From the NCBI RefSeq assembly GCF_042653205.1, contig NZ_JBHSHY010000012.1:81911-145910 (forward strand): a stretch of DNA of 64,000 nucleotides, read 5' to 3'. Source of the DNA: Paenibacillus_Z sp042653205 (lineage in GTDB: Bacteria; Bacillota; Bacilli; Paenibacillales; Paenibacillaceae). The notes below the pieces were generated by a model, which was not told the DNA's origin, searched no databases, and worked only from the letters and a program-made list of their open reading frames with translations. Made by a program: the position numbers and the translations under genes. Shown here in pieces: positions 56,833-64,000 of the stretch (within the stretch, counting starts at the first letter, position 1; the number at the start of each line of letters is the position of its first letter).

Positions 56833-58023
56833 TCAGCGCGCCTCGAACGTCACCGGATAATTTTTGACCCCGAACACGAACGAGCTCATGATCGGCGTCA
56901 ACTCGTGATCCGGCAGCGCGCGGATGTCGCCGGTGCGCGCAAGCAGCGCGCCGAGGGCGAGCTTCGCCTCCAGCCGGGCGAGCGGCGCTCCGAGGCAGAA
57001 GTGGATGCCGAAGCCGAAGGACATGTGCGCGTTCGGCTTCCGTCCGAGGACGAACGATTCGGGATCGTCGAATTTCGCCGGATCGCGGTTGGCCGCGCCG
57101 ACCCAGGCGATGATCTGGTCGCCCGCCTTGACGGCGGCGTCCCCGATCGCCGTATCCTCCTTGGCGACGCGCCCCACGGCGACAATCGGCGGGTAGTACC
57201 GCAGCGTCTCCTCGACGAAGTCGGGCAGCGCCTCGGGCTGCCGGCGCAGCTCGCGCTGCAGCTCGGGCCGTTCGGTCAGCAGACGGACGCCGTTCGTAAT
57301 GAGGTTCGTCGTCGTCTCGTTGCCGGCGGCGAGCAGCAGGATGCAGAAGCTGATCAACTCCGGCGGGGTCAGCCGCTCGCCGTCGATCTCGGCCGCGAGC
57401 AGCAGGGAGATCAGATCCTCCTGCGGCTGTTTGGCCCGCTCCCTCAGCAAGGCCGCGAAATAATCGGTTAGCTCGGCGATCGCCAGCTGCCGGCGCTCGA
57501 CGACGGCGCGAAACGCCTCGTCGGAATCGTCCGCCGCGCTCTCGACGAGCACGTCCGACCAGCGCTTGAACCGCTCGCGGTCTTCCTTCGGCGCGCCGAG
57601 CATCTCGGCGATGATGATGACGGGCAGCGGCGTCGCGAATTCGTGCACGAGGTCCATGCTGCCTCCGCGCGCCCGGTCGAGCAGGTCGGCAGCGATCGCT
57701 TCGATGCGCGGCGCGAACGCTTGAATCTCGCGCGGCGTGAACGCCTTATTGACGAGATCGCGAAGCTGGGCATGCTTGGGCGGATCCGTATAAAGCATGC
57801 TGGTGCCGGCGCTCGCGCCGCGAACGGACGAGAACACGGCATAATCCTTCAGCACGCGATGGACGTTGTCGTAGCCGAACACGTCCCAGCAGTTGCGGAC
57901 CTCATCATACCGCACGGGCGTTTCGTCGCGCAGACGGGATAATATCTTGAACGGCAGCAGCCGTTTCGAGACCGTGTCGAGCTCGGGCATCGGAAGCATG
58001 TTGGCGTATTTGGCTTTGTTCAA
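56833..58023 (-). CDS. Cytochrome P450
   Basis: Soluble bacterial heme monooxygenase of 396 residues, CYP107/CYP109-like. The I-helix reads 'ILLLAAGNETTTNLI' near residue 240 (acid-alcohol pair replaced by E-T), the K-helix E-x-x-R is 'ETLRYYPP', and the heme-binding loop 'SFGFGIHFCLGAPLARLEAKLAL' holds the Cys ligand near residue 345. A TTG start at 58023 is preferred because AAGGAGG lies 8 nt upstream; an ATG at codon 9 has no site. No ferredoxin, reductase or biosynthetic cluster is nearby, so its substrate cannot be guessed. Confidence 0.93.
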   Translation of the reverse strand: MNKAKYANMLPMPELDTVSKRLLPFKILSRLRDETPVRYDEVRNCWDVFGYDNVHRVLKDYAVFSSVRGASAGTSMLYTDPPKHAQLRDLVNKAFTPREIQAFAPRIEAIAADLLDRARGGSMDLVHEFATPLPVIIIAEMLGAPKEDRERFKRWSDVLVESAADDSDEAFRAVVERRQLAIAELTDYFAALLRERAKQPQEDLISLLLAAEIDGERLTPPELISFCILLLAAGNETTTNLITNGVRLLTERPELQRELRRQPEALPDFVEETLRYYPPIVAVGRVAKEDTAIGDAAVKAGDQIIAWVGAANRDPAKFDDPESFVLGRKPNAHMSFGFGIHFCLGAPLARLEAKLALGALLARTGDIRALPDHELTPIMSSFVFGVKNYPVTFEAR

Positions 58024-58242
58024 CCCAGTTTCCTCCTTCATCGTGTCAAGGCATGCGGGATCGCGAATGAGACCGCCTCCATTCACTGTAACCCGTTCGC
58101 GGTACAGGCATGAAGAGTCTTACGTCTGAATTTTCTGGACACAAAGGGCCGAAAGGAAATGAAGCCCGGCAGCGCCCTCGGGACTTCCCGATGGGTAGGA
58201 TTCGCGCGGGTTCCGGGATTCATGCAAGCTCGAAAAGCAAAA

Positions 58243-58269
58243 AAGAAGCCTTGATCGACAAGGCTTCTT
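58243..58269 (-). terminator. Terminator of tRNA-Leu copy 2
   Basis: AAGAAGCCTTG pairs perfectly with CAAGGCTTCTT (58259-58269), followed on the minus strand by a T-rich run. Confidence 0.88.
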
Positions 58270-58282
58270 GCATTTGTGAGTT

Positions 58283-58369
58283 TGGTGCGGTCGAGAGGAC
58301 TTGAACCTCCACGGCTGTTACACCACTAGAACCTGAATCTAGCGCGTCTGCCAATTCCGCCACGACCGC
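58283..58369 (-). tRNA. tRNA-Leu (anticodon CAG), copy 2
   Basis: 87 nt with encoded CCA; cloverleaf and sequence identical to copies 1 and 3. It has its own promoter and terminator. Confidence 0.97.
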
Positions 58370-58412
58370 ATCTGGCAGGTGCCGCTCCCGTATGTCAGGA
58401 GCAACGTTTAAT

Positions 58413-58442
58413 AAGATACCATGAAGCTTACGGGCATGTCAA
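58413..58442 (-). promoter_or_regulatory. Promoter of tRNA-Leu copy 2
   Basis: On the minus strand TTGACA (58437-58442), 18-nt spacer, TATCTT (58413-58418). Confidence 0.72.
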
Positions 58443-58610
58443 CATTTTCTTTTTCATTTCGTTACATGAACACCGCCTCAGCCCCGTGTTCAATAAGTAC
58501 GCCCCCGGCATACGTCCGCAAATATACCGCTCGCCGATTCAGGCCGATGATACGTTCAAAGCAGGGGGCCCTGCGAACTTCGGGACAAATCAAAACGGAA
58601 CAAATCAAAA

Positions 58611-58632
58611 ACCCCTTCCGAAGGGAAGGGGT
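58611..58632 (-). terminator. Terminator of tRNA-Leu copy 3
   Basis: ACCCCTTCC pairs with GGAAGGGGT around GAAG, followed by four T on the minus strand. Confidence 0.82.
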
Positions 58633-58646
58633 TCGTCATGTAAGGT

Positions 58647-58733
58647 TGGTGCGGTCGAGAGGACTTGAACCTCCACGGCTGTTACACCACTAGAACCTGA
58701 ATCTAGCGCGTCTGCCAATTCCGCCACGACCGC
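58647..58733 (-). tRNA. tRNA-Leu (anticodon CAG), copy 3
   Basis: 87 nt with encoded CCA, identical to copies 1 and 2. The bases just 5' of the tRNA (CTGCCAGAT) are also shared with copy 2, pointing to a recent local duplication. Confidence 0.97.
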
Positions 58734-58776
58734 ATCTGGCAGATCGACCGCGGCTTGCGCCGCAATCACGTTTCTT

Positions 58777-58805
58777 ATACTAGCATCCGCGCCAAGCGAA
58801 GTCAA
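58777..58805 (-). promoter_or_regulatory. Promoter of tRNA-Leu copy 3
   Basis: On the minus strand TTGACT (58800-58805), 17-nt spacer, TAGTAT (58777-58782); an overlapping TATAAG is an alternative -10. Confidence 0.65.
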
Positions 58806-58932
58806 GGAATACGGCAATGTTCAAATTTTCAAACAATATCCGCGTGCATCTAGCTTTTGACCGGATCCGCTATATGCCGCCTCGGGGTTTCGCCGCGCGC
58901 TTCCGAACGCAGCCTGCCCTCTGCCGCGGCGG

Positions 58933-59142
58933 TCAAACTTCGCTCCGCGGCGCGCCGACCGGCTCGTAGACGTAGCCGCGGCTCAGCTTCACGACCCTCC
59001 GGTTCCGTTTCCTGATGACGACGCTCTCCGCGTCCCAGGCGACTACGATCCCGAACACGTCGTTCACTTCCATGTTGTCGCGGACGACCCGCAGCGGCGT
59101 GCCTTCGACCCGGTAACGGTCCAGTTCTTCTTCCGTGATCAT
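58933..59142 (-). CDS. Small conserved-looking hypothetical protein
   Basis: Protein of 69 residues: 'ITEEELDRYRVEGTPLRVVRDNMEVNDVFGIVVAWDAESVVIRKRNRRVVKLSRGYVYEPV'. The alternating hydrophobic/basic strands resemble a small SH3/Sm-like barrel that could bind nucleic acid, but no family was recognised. The ATG at 59142 follows GGGGGAG at 8 nt, a strong site that supports translation. Monocistronic. Confidence 0.75.
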   Translation of the reverse strand: MITEEELDRYRVEGTPLRVVRDNMEVNDVFGIVVAWDAESVVIRKRNRRVVKLSRGYVYEPVGAPRSEV

Positions 59143-59214
59143 GCGTTGCTCCCCCTTCCCGCCGCGCCTTCCGCTTCCCGCCGGCGCGCCCTTAATTGGC
59201 CTTCATACTTAAAG

Positions 59215-59250
59215 AACCCCAACGCCGCGTTCAAACGCGGCATTGAGGTT
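59215..59250 (-). terminator. Terminator after the hypothetical gene at 59274
   Basis: AACC (59215) pairs with GGTT (59247-59250) and an inner GCCGCGTT/AACGCGGC stem is perfect; the minus-strand T-run is TTCTTT. Confidence 0.75.
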
Positions 59251-59273
59251 CCGTTTCCGTATCGTTCGCGCGG

Positions 59274-59594
59274 TTAACCGACGTGTTCCTTGGAATCGTT
59301 CGTCTCGTACCATTCGTCGAGGACGCGCGAGGACATCACGCGGCTCGTCACGTACTCTGCCTGCTTCTCGGTGAACTGGTTCTTCCAGTCGATCTCGAGC
59401 TCCTCCGACAGCTTGACGAGCGTCAGCAGCTCCGACCACGCCACGTACCGTTTGTACCAAAAGAATTGGGGATGTTCGATCATATAAGGATACAAGTCGT
59501 CAAACTCCGTATGCTTGCAGTCGAGCGCACGTTCAAAATGGTTTTTCGCGTCCGTCAACTTGGTTAAGAGATACTCCGCAGATAGATTCGCCAT
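59274..59594 (-). CDS. Hypothetical helical protein
   Basis: Cytoplasmic protein of 106 residues, mostly helical: 'LTDAKNHFERALDCKHTEFDDLYPYMIEHPQFFWYKRYVAWSELLTLVKLSEEL', rich in aromatic and acidic residues. No family recognised. The ATG at 59594 has GGGGGAGG 8 nt upstream, so translation is very likely. It precedes its own terminator; xpt lies upstream on the same strand with a 77-nt gap. Confidence 0.78.
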   Translation of the reverse strand: MANLSAEYLLTKLTDAKNHFERALDCKHTEFDDLYPYMIEHPQFFWYKRYVAWSELLTLVKLSEELEIDWKNQFTEKQAEYVTSRVMSSRVLDEWYETNDSKEHVG

Positions 59595-59671
59595 ATTTAG
59601 TGCCTCCCCCTTCCGTACTTAGGAACATTATAAGTCAAAAAGCCGGCCCCGAAAAGATGCTGATTCTGGCA

Positions 59672-60244
59672 CTAGGATTCGAAGACGATCCGGCCTTCCT
59701 CGAGCGAGGCGATCTTGACGAGCGATTCCACCCGGATGCCCTGTTCGCGGATTGTCCGCGCGCCGGCCTGGAACGATTTCTCCACGACGATTCCGAGCCC
59801 GGCCAGCTTCGCGCCCGAGCGTTCGATGATCTTGATCAAGCCCCGCGCCGCGTCGCCGTTCGCGATGATATCGTCGATGAACAGCACCGTGTCGTCCGGC
59901 GACAGAAATTGACGGGAAACCATGATGTCCGTTACAATGCCTTTGGTAAACGACGGCACCCGCTCGGAATACGCGTCGGAGTCCGCGATCAGCGTCTTTT
60001 TGCGCCTCGCGAACACCAGCGGAACGTTCAGCGCCATCGCGGTCGCGAACGCGACGGGAATGCCGGAGGATTCGACGGTAATGACTTTCGTAATCGGCGT
60101 CTCCGCGTACAGGCGAGCGAATTCCTTGCCCATCTCCAGCGTCAGCTGCGGATCGACCTGATGGTTTAGCAGCGCGTCCAGCTTCAGGACGTCTTGATTA
60201 ATAATCGTAGCCTCGCGCAGGATGCGTTCTTTAAGCCGTTCCAT
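59672..60244 (-). CDS. xpt: Xanthine phosphoribosyltransferase
   Basis: Salvages xanthine to XMP with PRPP. The 190-residue protein matches Xpt: 'MERLKERILREATIINQDVLKLDALLNHQVDPQLTLEMGKEFARLY' is the diagnostic N-terminus. The PRPP loop is 'DTVLFIDDIIANGDAARGLIKII', and 'VESSGIPVAFATAMALNVPLVFARRKK' is also conserved. The ATG at 60244 follows GGAGGG. Unlike in B. subtilis, no pbuX follows, and the leader (60245-60421) shows no purine-riboswitch core. Confidence 0.95.
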   Translation of the reverse strand: MERLKERILREATIINQDVLKLDALLNHQVDPQLTLEMGKEFARLYAETPITKVITVESSGIPVAFATAMALNVPLVFARRKKTLIADSDAYSERVPSFTKGIVTDIMVSRQFLSPDDTVLFIDDIIANGDAARGLIKIIERSGAKLAGLGIVVEKSFQAGARTIREQGIRVESLVKIASLEEGRIVFES

Positions 60245-60421
60245 TCGCGTTCCCTCCACCAAAAAACCTTTTTCCGTTAAAGGTACCATATGGAAGGGGA
60301 GTCGCGCAACAGGAGGAATTATATTCCAGAAATCCGGCCGATGCCCGCAACTTTTCGTCTTCGCGGCGTGTCTATATAGTAACAAAGCACTTATAACCAT
60401 TCCAGACGGAGGTGCCGCGAC

Positions 60422-61132
60422 ATGAACACCGGCTACCCCTTACGAGCAGCGGGCGCGACTGCGCTCATGCTGCTCGCCGTGACCCTCGCGGGCTGCCAAT
60501 TGCGCGCCGCCGATCTGCCGGCCGGCGGCGATAACGCGGGCGGACAAGCCGCGCCGCAAAACGCACATCCAAGCTTAACGGACAGCCCGCAGAAGGCATA
60601 CGACAACAAAAGCAGAAACGTCGGCGCGCCCGTGACCGGCGGCCTGACCGGCGGCAAGGGCGCGGATCCGGACTCCGTGACGGAATCGTCGGCCGGCGGC
60701 AAAACCGTGCCTTCGGCCAAAACCGAGGAAACCTGGAACGCCAAGGCGCCCAAGCTGTTCGGCATCGCAATCGGCGAAGCCGAAGCGTCCGCCTCCGCAA
60801 AGCTGGGCAAGCCAAGCGAAGCTTACCCGCTCGACGACGAAGGCGGCACGCTGTCCGTGAAGGAATACGCGGCCTGCTCCGTCGGCTTCTCGCCCGACAA
60901 GAAGGTCAAGTTCGTGGAGGTCTTCGGCCGATCGGCCGCCACGGGACTCGGCGGACTGCGCGTCGGCGACACGGCGAGCGCCGCGGTCAAGAAGCTGGGC
61001 GAACCGGATACGCATACGGGCAGCGTGCTTGCCTACGACGCGGATGGCGCGCTGCTGAAGCTGGATCTGGATCCGGAGAACGAACGCATTTTATCGATCA
61101 AGCTGTTTGCTTCCGCGGAGAACCGGACGTAA
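60422..61132 (+). CDS. Lipoprotein of unknown function
   Basis: Lipoprotein of 236 residues with lipobox 'TLAGCQL' near residue 25 and a long Gly/Ala/Lys-rich linker. A C-terminal globular part of about 120 residues holds two similar beta-alpha units ('GIAIGEAEASASAKLGKPSEAY' and 'GLRVGDTASAAVKKLGEPDTHTG'), a SmpA/DUF4309-like arrangement in which a G-x-x-x-x-x-v-x-x-x-L-G-x-P motif repeats. The ATG at 60422 follows GGAGG. Divergent from xpt, with a 177-nt shared region. Confidence 0.8.
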   Translation: MNTGYPLRAAGATALMLLAVTLAGCQLRAADLPAGGDNAGGQAAPQNAHPSLTDSPQKAYDNKSRNVGAPVTGGLTGGKGADPDSVTESSAGGKTVPSAKTEETWNAKAPKLFGIAIGEAEASASAKLGKPSEAYPLDDEGGTLSVKEYAACSVGFSPDKKVKFVEVFGRSAATGLGGLRVGDTASAAVKKLGEPDTHTGSVLAYDADGALLKLDLDPENERILSIKLFASAENRT

Positions 61133-61445
61133 GCGAAGACGAGGGATAACCGGAATATCCGGCGAGGCTTCGAAGGATCGTCGCCGTGCCTCGGAGCCGG
61201 GCATGAATCCGGAAACGAGAGGCGGCACGTAAGGACGAAACGAAAGACGGCATGAAAGGACGAAACGCGGTACGCGCGCGCAGCGCGGCCGGCTTTCGTC
61301 CTTTTTTCGTTCGGCCGCATCGCCGACGCCGGCCACGGTTCCGCCGCGATTCCGGCGCCGGCGCGCGGATTGTAGTCATGCCTGTCCCCGCTCGGACATA
61401 CCTTCTAGAAGAGGCCGTCCACGAAAGGCAGGGATTGATCGATCC
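61133..61445. other. 313-nt intergenic region before the YkvI-like gene
   Basis: Holds the terminator at 61255 and a near-copy of its left arm (AAGGACGAAA at 61231). No gene is seen. Confidence 0.45.
61255..61306 (+). terminator. Terminator after the lipoprotein gene
   Basis: AAAGGACGAAA (61255-61265) pairs with TTTCGTCCTTT (61294-61304), with further T on the plus strand. Confidence 0.8.
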
Positions 61446-62489
61446 ATGAGACGATTCACCACAGTCATTCAAATCGCGTTTACCTATATGGGAACCGTAG
61501 TCGGCGCCGGATTCGCGACGGGCCAAGAAATCCTGCAGTTCTTCACCCGCTTCGGCGTCGTCGGCGTCCTGACGATCCTGCTCGCCACCGCGATGTTCGT
61601 CTGGCTCGGCGCCAAAATGATGCTCATCTCGAACAACGTGCGGGCCAAATCGTACGAAGACGTCAACAAGGTGCTGTTCGGCGACCGATTCGGCCGGTGG
61701 ATCAGCCATTTCATGCAGTTGGTGCTGTTCGGCGTCTGCTCTGTCATGCTCGCGGGCGCGGGCGCGATTTTCTCCGAAAATTGGAACTTCTCCTACCAAT
61801 CCGGCCTCCTGATCACGATCTTCGGCTGCTTCCTGCTGCTTCGCAAAGGGATGAACGCGATCTTGACGGTCAATTCGATCGTCGTGCCGGTCATGCTGCT
61901 GTTCACGGTGCTGATCATCATCGATACCGTCCAAACGCCGGGATCGAACCGGTGGATGATGCTCACGAGCGATTTCTCGCCAGTCGCAGTATGGGCGTCC
62001 CCGTTCCTGTACGCCGCGTTCAACCTGTCCATGGCGCAGGCCGTCCTCGTCCCGCTGGGCGGCGAAATCGAGGACCGCAAAGCAATCATCTACGGCTCCT
62101 GGGCCGGCGGCATCGGCATCGGGTTCATGCTCATCGCCGGCCACATTGCCCTCTCGGTGTACATGCCCGGCATCCAGCAGTTCGCCATCCCGATGGGCGG
62201 CATCGCCCGCGAGCTCGGTCACGGCATCCAATGGATATACATCTTCCTGATCTTCGCCGAAATCTTCACGACGCTCATCGCGGACATCTACGGGCTGACG
62301 CTGCAGCTGCAGGAACGGGTGAAGCTGTCTCGCACGCTGCTTACGACGCTGACGCTCGCCGCCTGCTACGTGGCCAGTCAGATCGGCTTCGGCACGCTGC
62401 TCTCCACCCTTTACCCTCTATTCGGCCTTATCAGCCTAGGCTGGCTGATCCTGCTGATCCGTCACAAAACGCCGATGCGGAATAATTGA
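61446..62489 (+). CDS. YkvI-family integral membrane protein
   Basis: Membrane protein of 347 residues with about 10 hydrophobic helices, matching YkvI of B. subtilis within the APC superfamily. The opening 'IAFTYMGTVVGAGFATGQEILQFFTRFG' contains the G-A-G-F-A-T-G-Q motif typical of the unwound first helix in these transporters. Substrate unknown. The ATG at 61446 has only a weak purine-rich site (AAAGGCAGGG). Convergent with the YhaN-like gene across a large hairpin. Confidence 0.87.
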   Translation: MRRFTTVIQIAFTYMGTVVGAGFATGQEILQFFTRFGVVGVLTILLATAMFVWLGAKMMLISNNVRAKSYEDVNKVLFGDRFGRWISHFMQLVLFGVCSVMLAGAGAIFSENWNFSYQSGLLITIFGCFLLLRKGMNAILTVNSIVVPVMLLFTVLIIIDTVQTPGSNRWMMLTSDFSPVAVWASPFLYAAFNLSMAQAVLVPLGGEIEDRKAIIYGSWAGGIGIGFMLIAGHIALSVYMPGIQQFAIPMGGIARELGHGIQWIYIFLIFAEIFTTLIADIYGLTLQLQERVKLSRTLLTTLTLAACYVASQIGFGTLLSTLYPLFGLISLGWLILLIRHKTPMRNN

Positions 62490-62655
62490 CGGTGAGTGAG
62501 CGAGGGCGGCTCGGTTTGACTGGGAGCGTCGGCGCTCCATATGATCTTCATCGTTCCGGCACGCTTTCGCCGTTTTGCCGCTGTTCATCGGACAATCGGA
62601 AAAGCGGGATAGCGGATAATTGGAACATCGGAAAAGAGGAAAATCGGGTAATAAT

Positions 62656-62719
62656 AAAGCCCCCATTCCAGGCAATGTCATTCAGTTACCTTAATGACAT
62701 TGCCATTCCAGGGGGCTTT
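62656..62719. terminator. Large bidirectional terminator
   Basis: AAAGCCCCC (62656-62664) pairs with GGGGGCTTT (62711-62719), and GGCAATGTCATT pairs with AATGACATTGCC inside. T-runs occur on both strands, between two convergent genes. Confidence 0.9.
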
Positions 62720-62736
62720 TCAGCGTCATGACGCGG

Positions 62737-64000
62737 CTATTCCCGCGCCAGCTCCACAAGCTTGGCAGCTGGAATCCGTTCCATCACAAGCTCGCGTATA
62801 TGGGCGTGGCAGGTGAAGAAGACGATTTGCCGGCGTTCGGCCAACTCGCCCAGTACGTCCGCCGCCGCCCGCTGGCGGTCGCGGTCGAAATTGACGAACG
62901 GGTCGTCGAGCAGCAGCGGCAGCGCATGGGCGGCCGCCGCTTCGTCGGCGAGCGCGAACCGCATCGCGAGGTACAACTGCTCCGCCGTCCCGCGGCTGAG
63001 GAATCCGCTCTCCACCAAGCACCCGTCCGCGGCTTCGAGCGCGATCGCGCCTTCGCCTTCGCGCAGCAATATCCGCTTGTACCGCCCGTCCGTAAGCCGT
63101 CCCATCAGCCGGGACGCCTCGCGCAGCACGGCGGGCTGGCGCTGCTCCTCCATGATCCGCTTTGTCCGCCGGATCATCGTCATGCTCATCGCCAGCACCG
63201 CATACCGGTCGATGAGCGCCTCCAGCGCGGCGGAGACGGCTTCGCGTTCGCCGATCAGGCGCTGCCGGTCGCCATCGCGCAGCAGCTGCTCCAGCCGCTG
63301 CCTGGCACGGCCGAGCAGCTCCAAGAGCCGGCCGCGCTCCGCCTCGGCTTCCCGCCATGCGCGCTCAGCGCCGGCCGATTCCGCGCGGAGCGCGGCTTCG
63401 TCCAGCTCCGTCAGCCAAGCGTCCAGCTGCGCCTGCTCCGCCTCCGACAAACCCGCGGTCACCGTCGCGTTCAGCAGAAACAGCTCTTCCTCGATCCCCG
63501 CGAGCCGCTCCGACCGCTCCAAGGCGGCCAGCCAGGCCAATTCGTCGGCGGCGCCGCCCGCCGCGAACCACCGCGCCTGACGTTCCTCCAGCTCTTCGAT
63601 CGACCGGCCCAGTCCCGCCAGGCTCACGTCCAGCTCCGCCTGCTTCTCCAGCAGCGCTTCGCGTTCCGCGCGGCGCGCGGCATGGCCGTCGGCTTCCGCC
63701 TGCAGCAGCCGAAGCGCGCCCGCGGCATCGCCGCGCGCCCGCGCCGCCGTCTCCGGGAACGCGGCCGCGAGCTCGGCGGCCGACCGCTCGAAGGCGGCGA
63801 CGGCGCCGCGCAGCCGCGCGGCCTTGCCCGCTGCGCGTTCCCGCGCTTCCACGCGGAGCCGCGCCTGCTCGGCGAGGTCGAGCGTCTCCAGCGCGGCCTC
63901 CGGCGACAGCGTCGGCGGCAGCGCGCGCGCCGTCAGCCAGTCGCGCCATGCGGCCGCGGCGGCATCGGCCGCTTGCGCCGCCGCGTCCGCCGAGGAAGTC
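62737..64000 (-). CDS. YhaN-like SMC-type ATPase, C-terminal part (5' end off window)
   Basis: The visible 420 residues consist of long Ala/Glu/Arg-rich coiled coil followed by the C-terminal ATPase lobe. 'GFLSRGTAEQLYLAMRFALADEAAA' is the ABC signature region, 'ALPLLLDDPFVNFDRDRQRAAADVLGELA' the Walker B, and 'QIVFFTCHAHI' the H-loop. This is the pattern of YhaN and SbcC-like DNA-repair ATPases. The frame stays open to the right edge, so the start and Walker A are outside. YhaM/YhaO-type partners would be expected upstream. Confidence 0.88.
   Translation of the reverse strand, partial: TSSADAAAQAADAAAAAWRDWLTARALPPTLSPEAALETLDLAEQARLRVEARERAAGKAARLRGAVAAFERSAAELAAAFPETAARARGDAAGALRLLQAEADGHAARRAEREALLEKQAELDVSLAGLGRSIEELEERQARWFAAGGAADELAWLAALERSERLAGIEEELFLLNATVTAGLSEAEQAQLDAWLTELDEAALRAESAGAERAWREAEAERGRLLELLGRARQRLEQLLRDGDRQRLIGEREAVSAALEALIDRYAVLAMSMTMIRRTKRIMEEQRQPAVLREASRLMGRLTDGRYKRILLREGEGAIALEAADGCLVESGFLSRGTAEQLYLAMRFALADEAAAAHALPLLLDDPFVNFDRDRQRAAADVLGELAERRQIVFFTCHAHIRELVMERIPAAKLVELARE

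Noticed and set aside
46049..58733. tRNA-Leu copies as attachment sites of an integrated element
   Set aside because: No integrase, phage or plasmid genes lie between them; the intervening genes are ordinary chromosomal types with normal composition.
60245..60421. Guanine riboswitch before xpt
   Set aside because: The purine-aptamer core (TATAATCC-type junction and paired loops) is not present in this leader.

Overview
The window is a GC-rich, densely packed chromosomal segment from a Gram-positive, spore-forming-type bacterium of the Bacillales. A high-GC member of the Paenibacillaceae (Cohnella or Paenibacillus type) fits best. The grounds are strong GGAGG ribosome binding sites with some TTG/GTG starts, neighbours recognisable from Bacillus subtilis (YqhH, YqhG, YqzE, YkvI, Xpt, GtaB/GalU, YhaN, PspA), a SigW-type promoter, a Pho box, lipobox proteins and secreted sugar-active enzymes. 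No transposase, integrase, phage gene or CRISPR array was seen.

Region 1 (1-17551, all minus strand) is a complete Wzx/Wzy-type exopolysaccharide operon. Read in transcription order it is: Wzz-like chain-length protein, BY-kinase, a candidate EAR antitermination RNA followed by an intrinsic terminator, GalU, initiating sugar-phosphate transferase, glycosyltransferase, Wzy polymerase, three more glycosyltransferases, Wzx flippase, acyltransferase, pyruvyl transferase, ManC, three tandem hairpin repeats, UDP-glucose dehydrogenase, and a secreted GH50-like glycoside hydrolase cut by the window edge. The precursor genes predict an acidic, pyruvylated and acylated polymer containing GDP-mannose- and UDP-glucuronate-derived sugars. 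A soluble histidine kinase/NarL-type regulator pair (17805-19174) and a lone acyltransferase (19922-20467) lie just upstream.

Region 2 (20.8-24.9 kb) is an envelope-stress island: PspA, DUF350, DUF4178 and DUF4247 lipoprotein genes behind a SigW-like promoter, followed by an LplT-like transporter.

Region 3 (25-36.5 kb) is mixed metabolism: tRNA-Pro, a ribokinase, a PhyH dioxygenase fused to HEAT repeats with a divergent AraC regulator, a copper-amine-oxidase-N-like secreted protein, a cation diffusion facilitator, DUF1284, a GNAT enzyme, a Pho-box-controlled alkaline phosphatase, and a small hypothetical cluster.

Region 4 (36.8-45.8 kb) holds the yqhH-yqhG pair, YqzE, a convergent pair of envelope enzymes whose 3' ends overlap (amidase and YibQ-like deacetylase), a beta-rich protein of unknown function, a HAD hydrolase and a GH110-like alpha-galactosidase behind a perfect 20-bp LacI-type palindrome.

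Region 5 (46-56.6 kb) is a signalling and uptake unit: OmpR-type regulator, HAMP sensor kinase and propeller lipoprotein, then a separate transcription unit with two paralogous solute-binding lipoproteins, two sugar-ABC permeases and an HlyD-type adaptor but no ATPase. Three repeats in 11-bp register lie upstream of that second unit and are a plausible binding site for the regulator. A cell-wall amidase lies beside it.

Region 6 (56.8-64 kb) has a cytochrome P450, three identical tRNA-Leu(CAG) genes counting the one at 46 kb, small conserved hypotheticals, xanthine phosphoribosyltransferase, a lipoprotein, a YkvI-like membrane protein and the C-terminal part of a YhaN-like ATPase running off the window.
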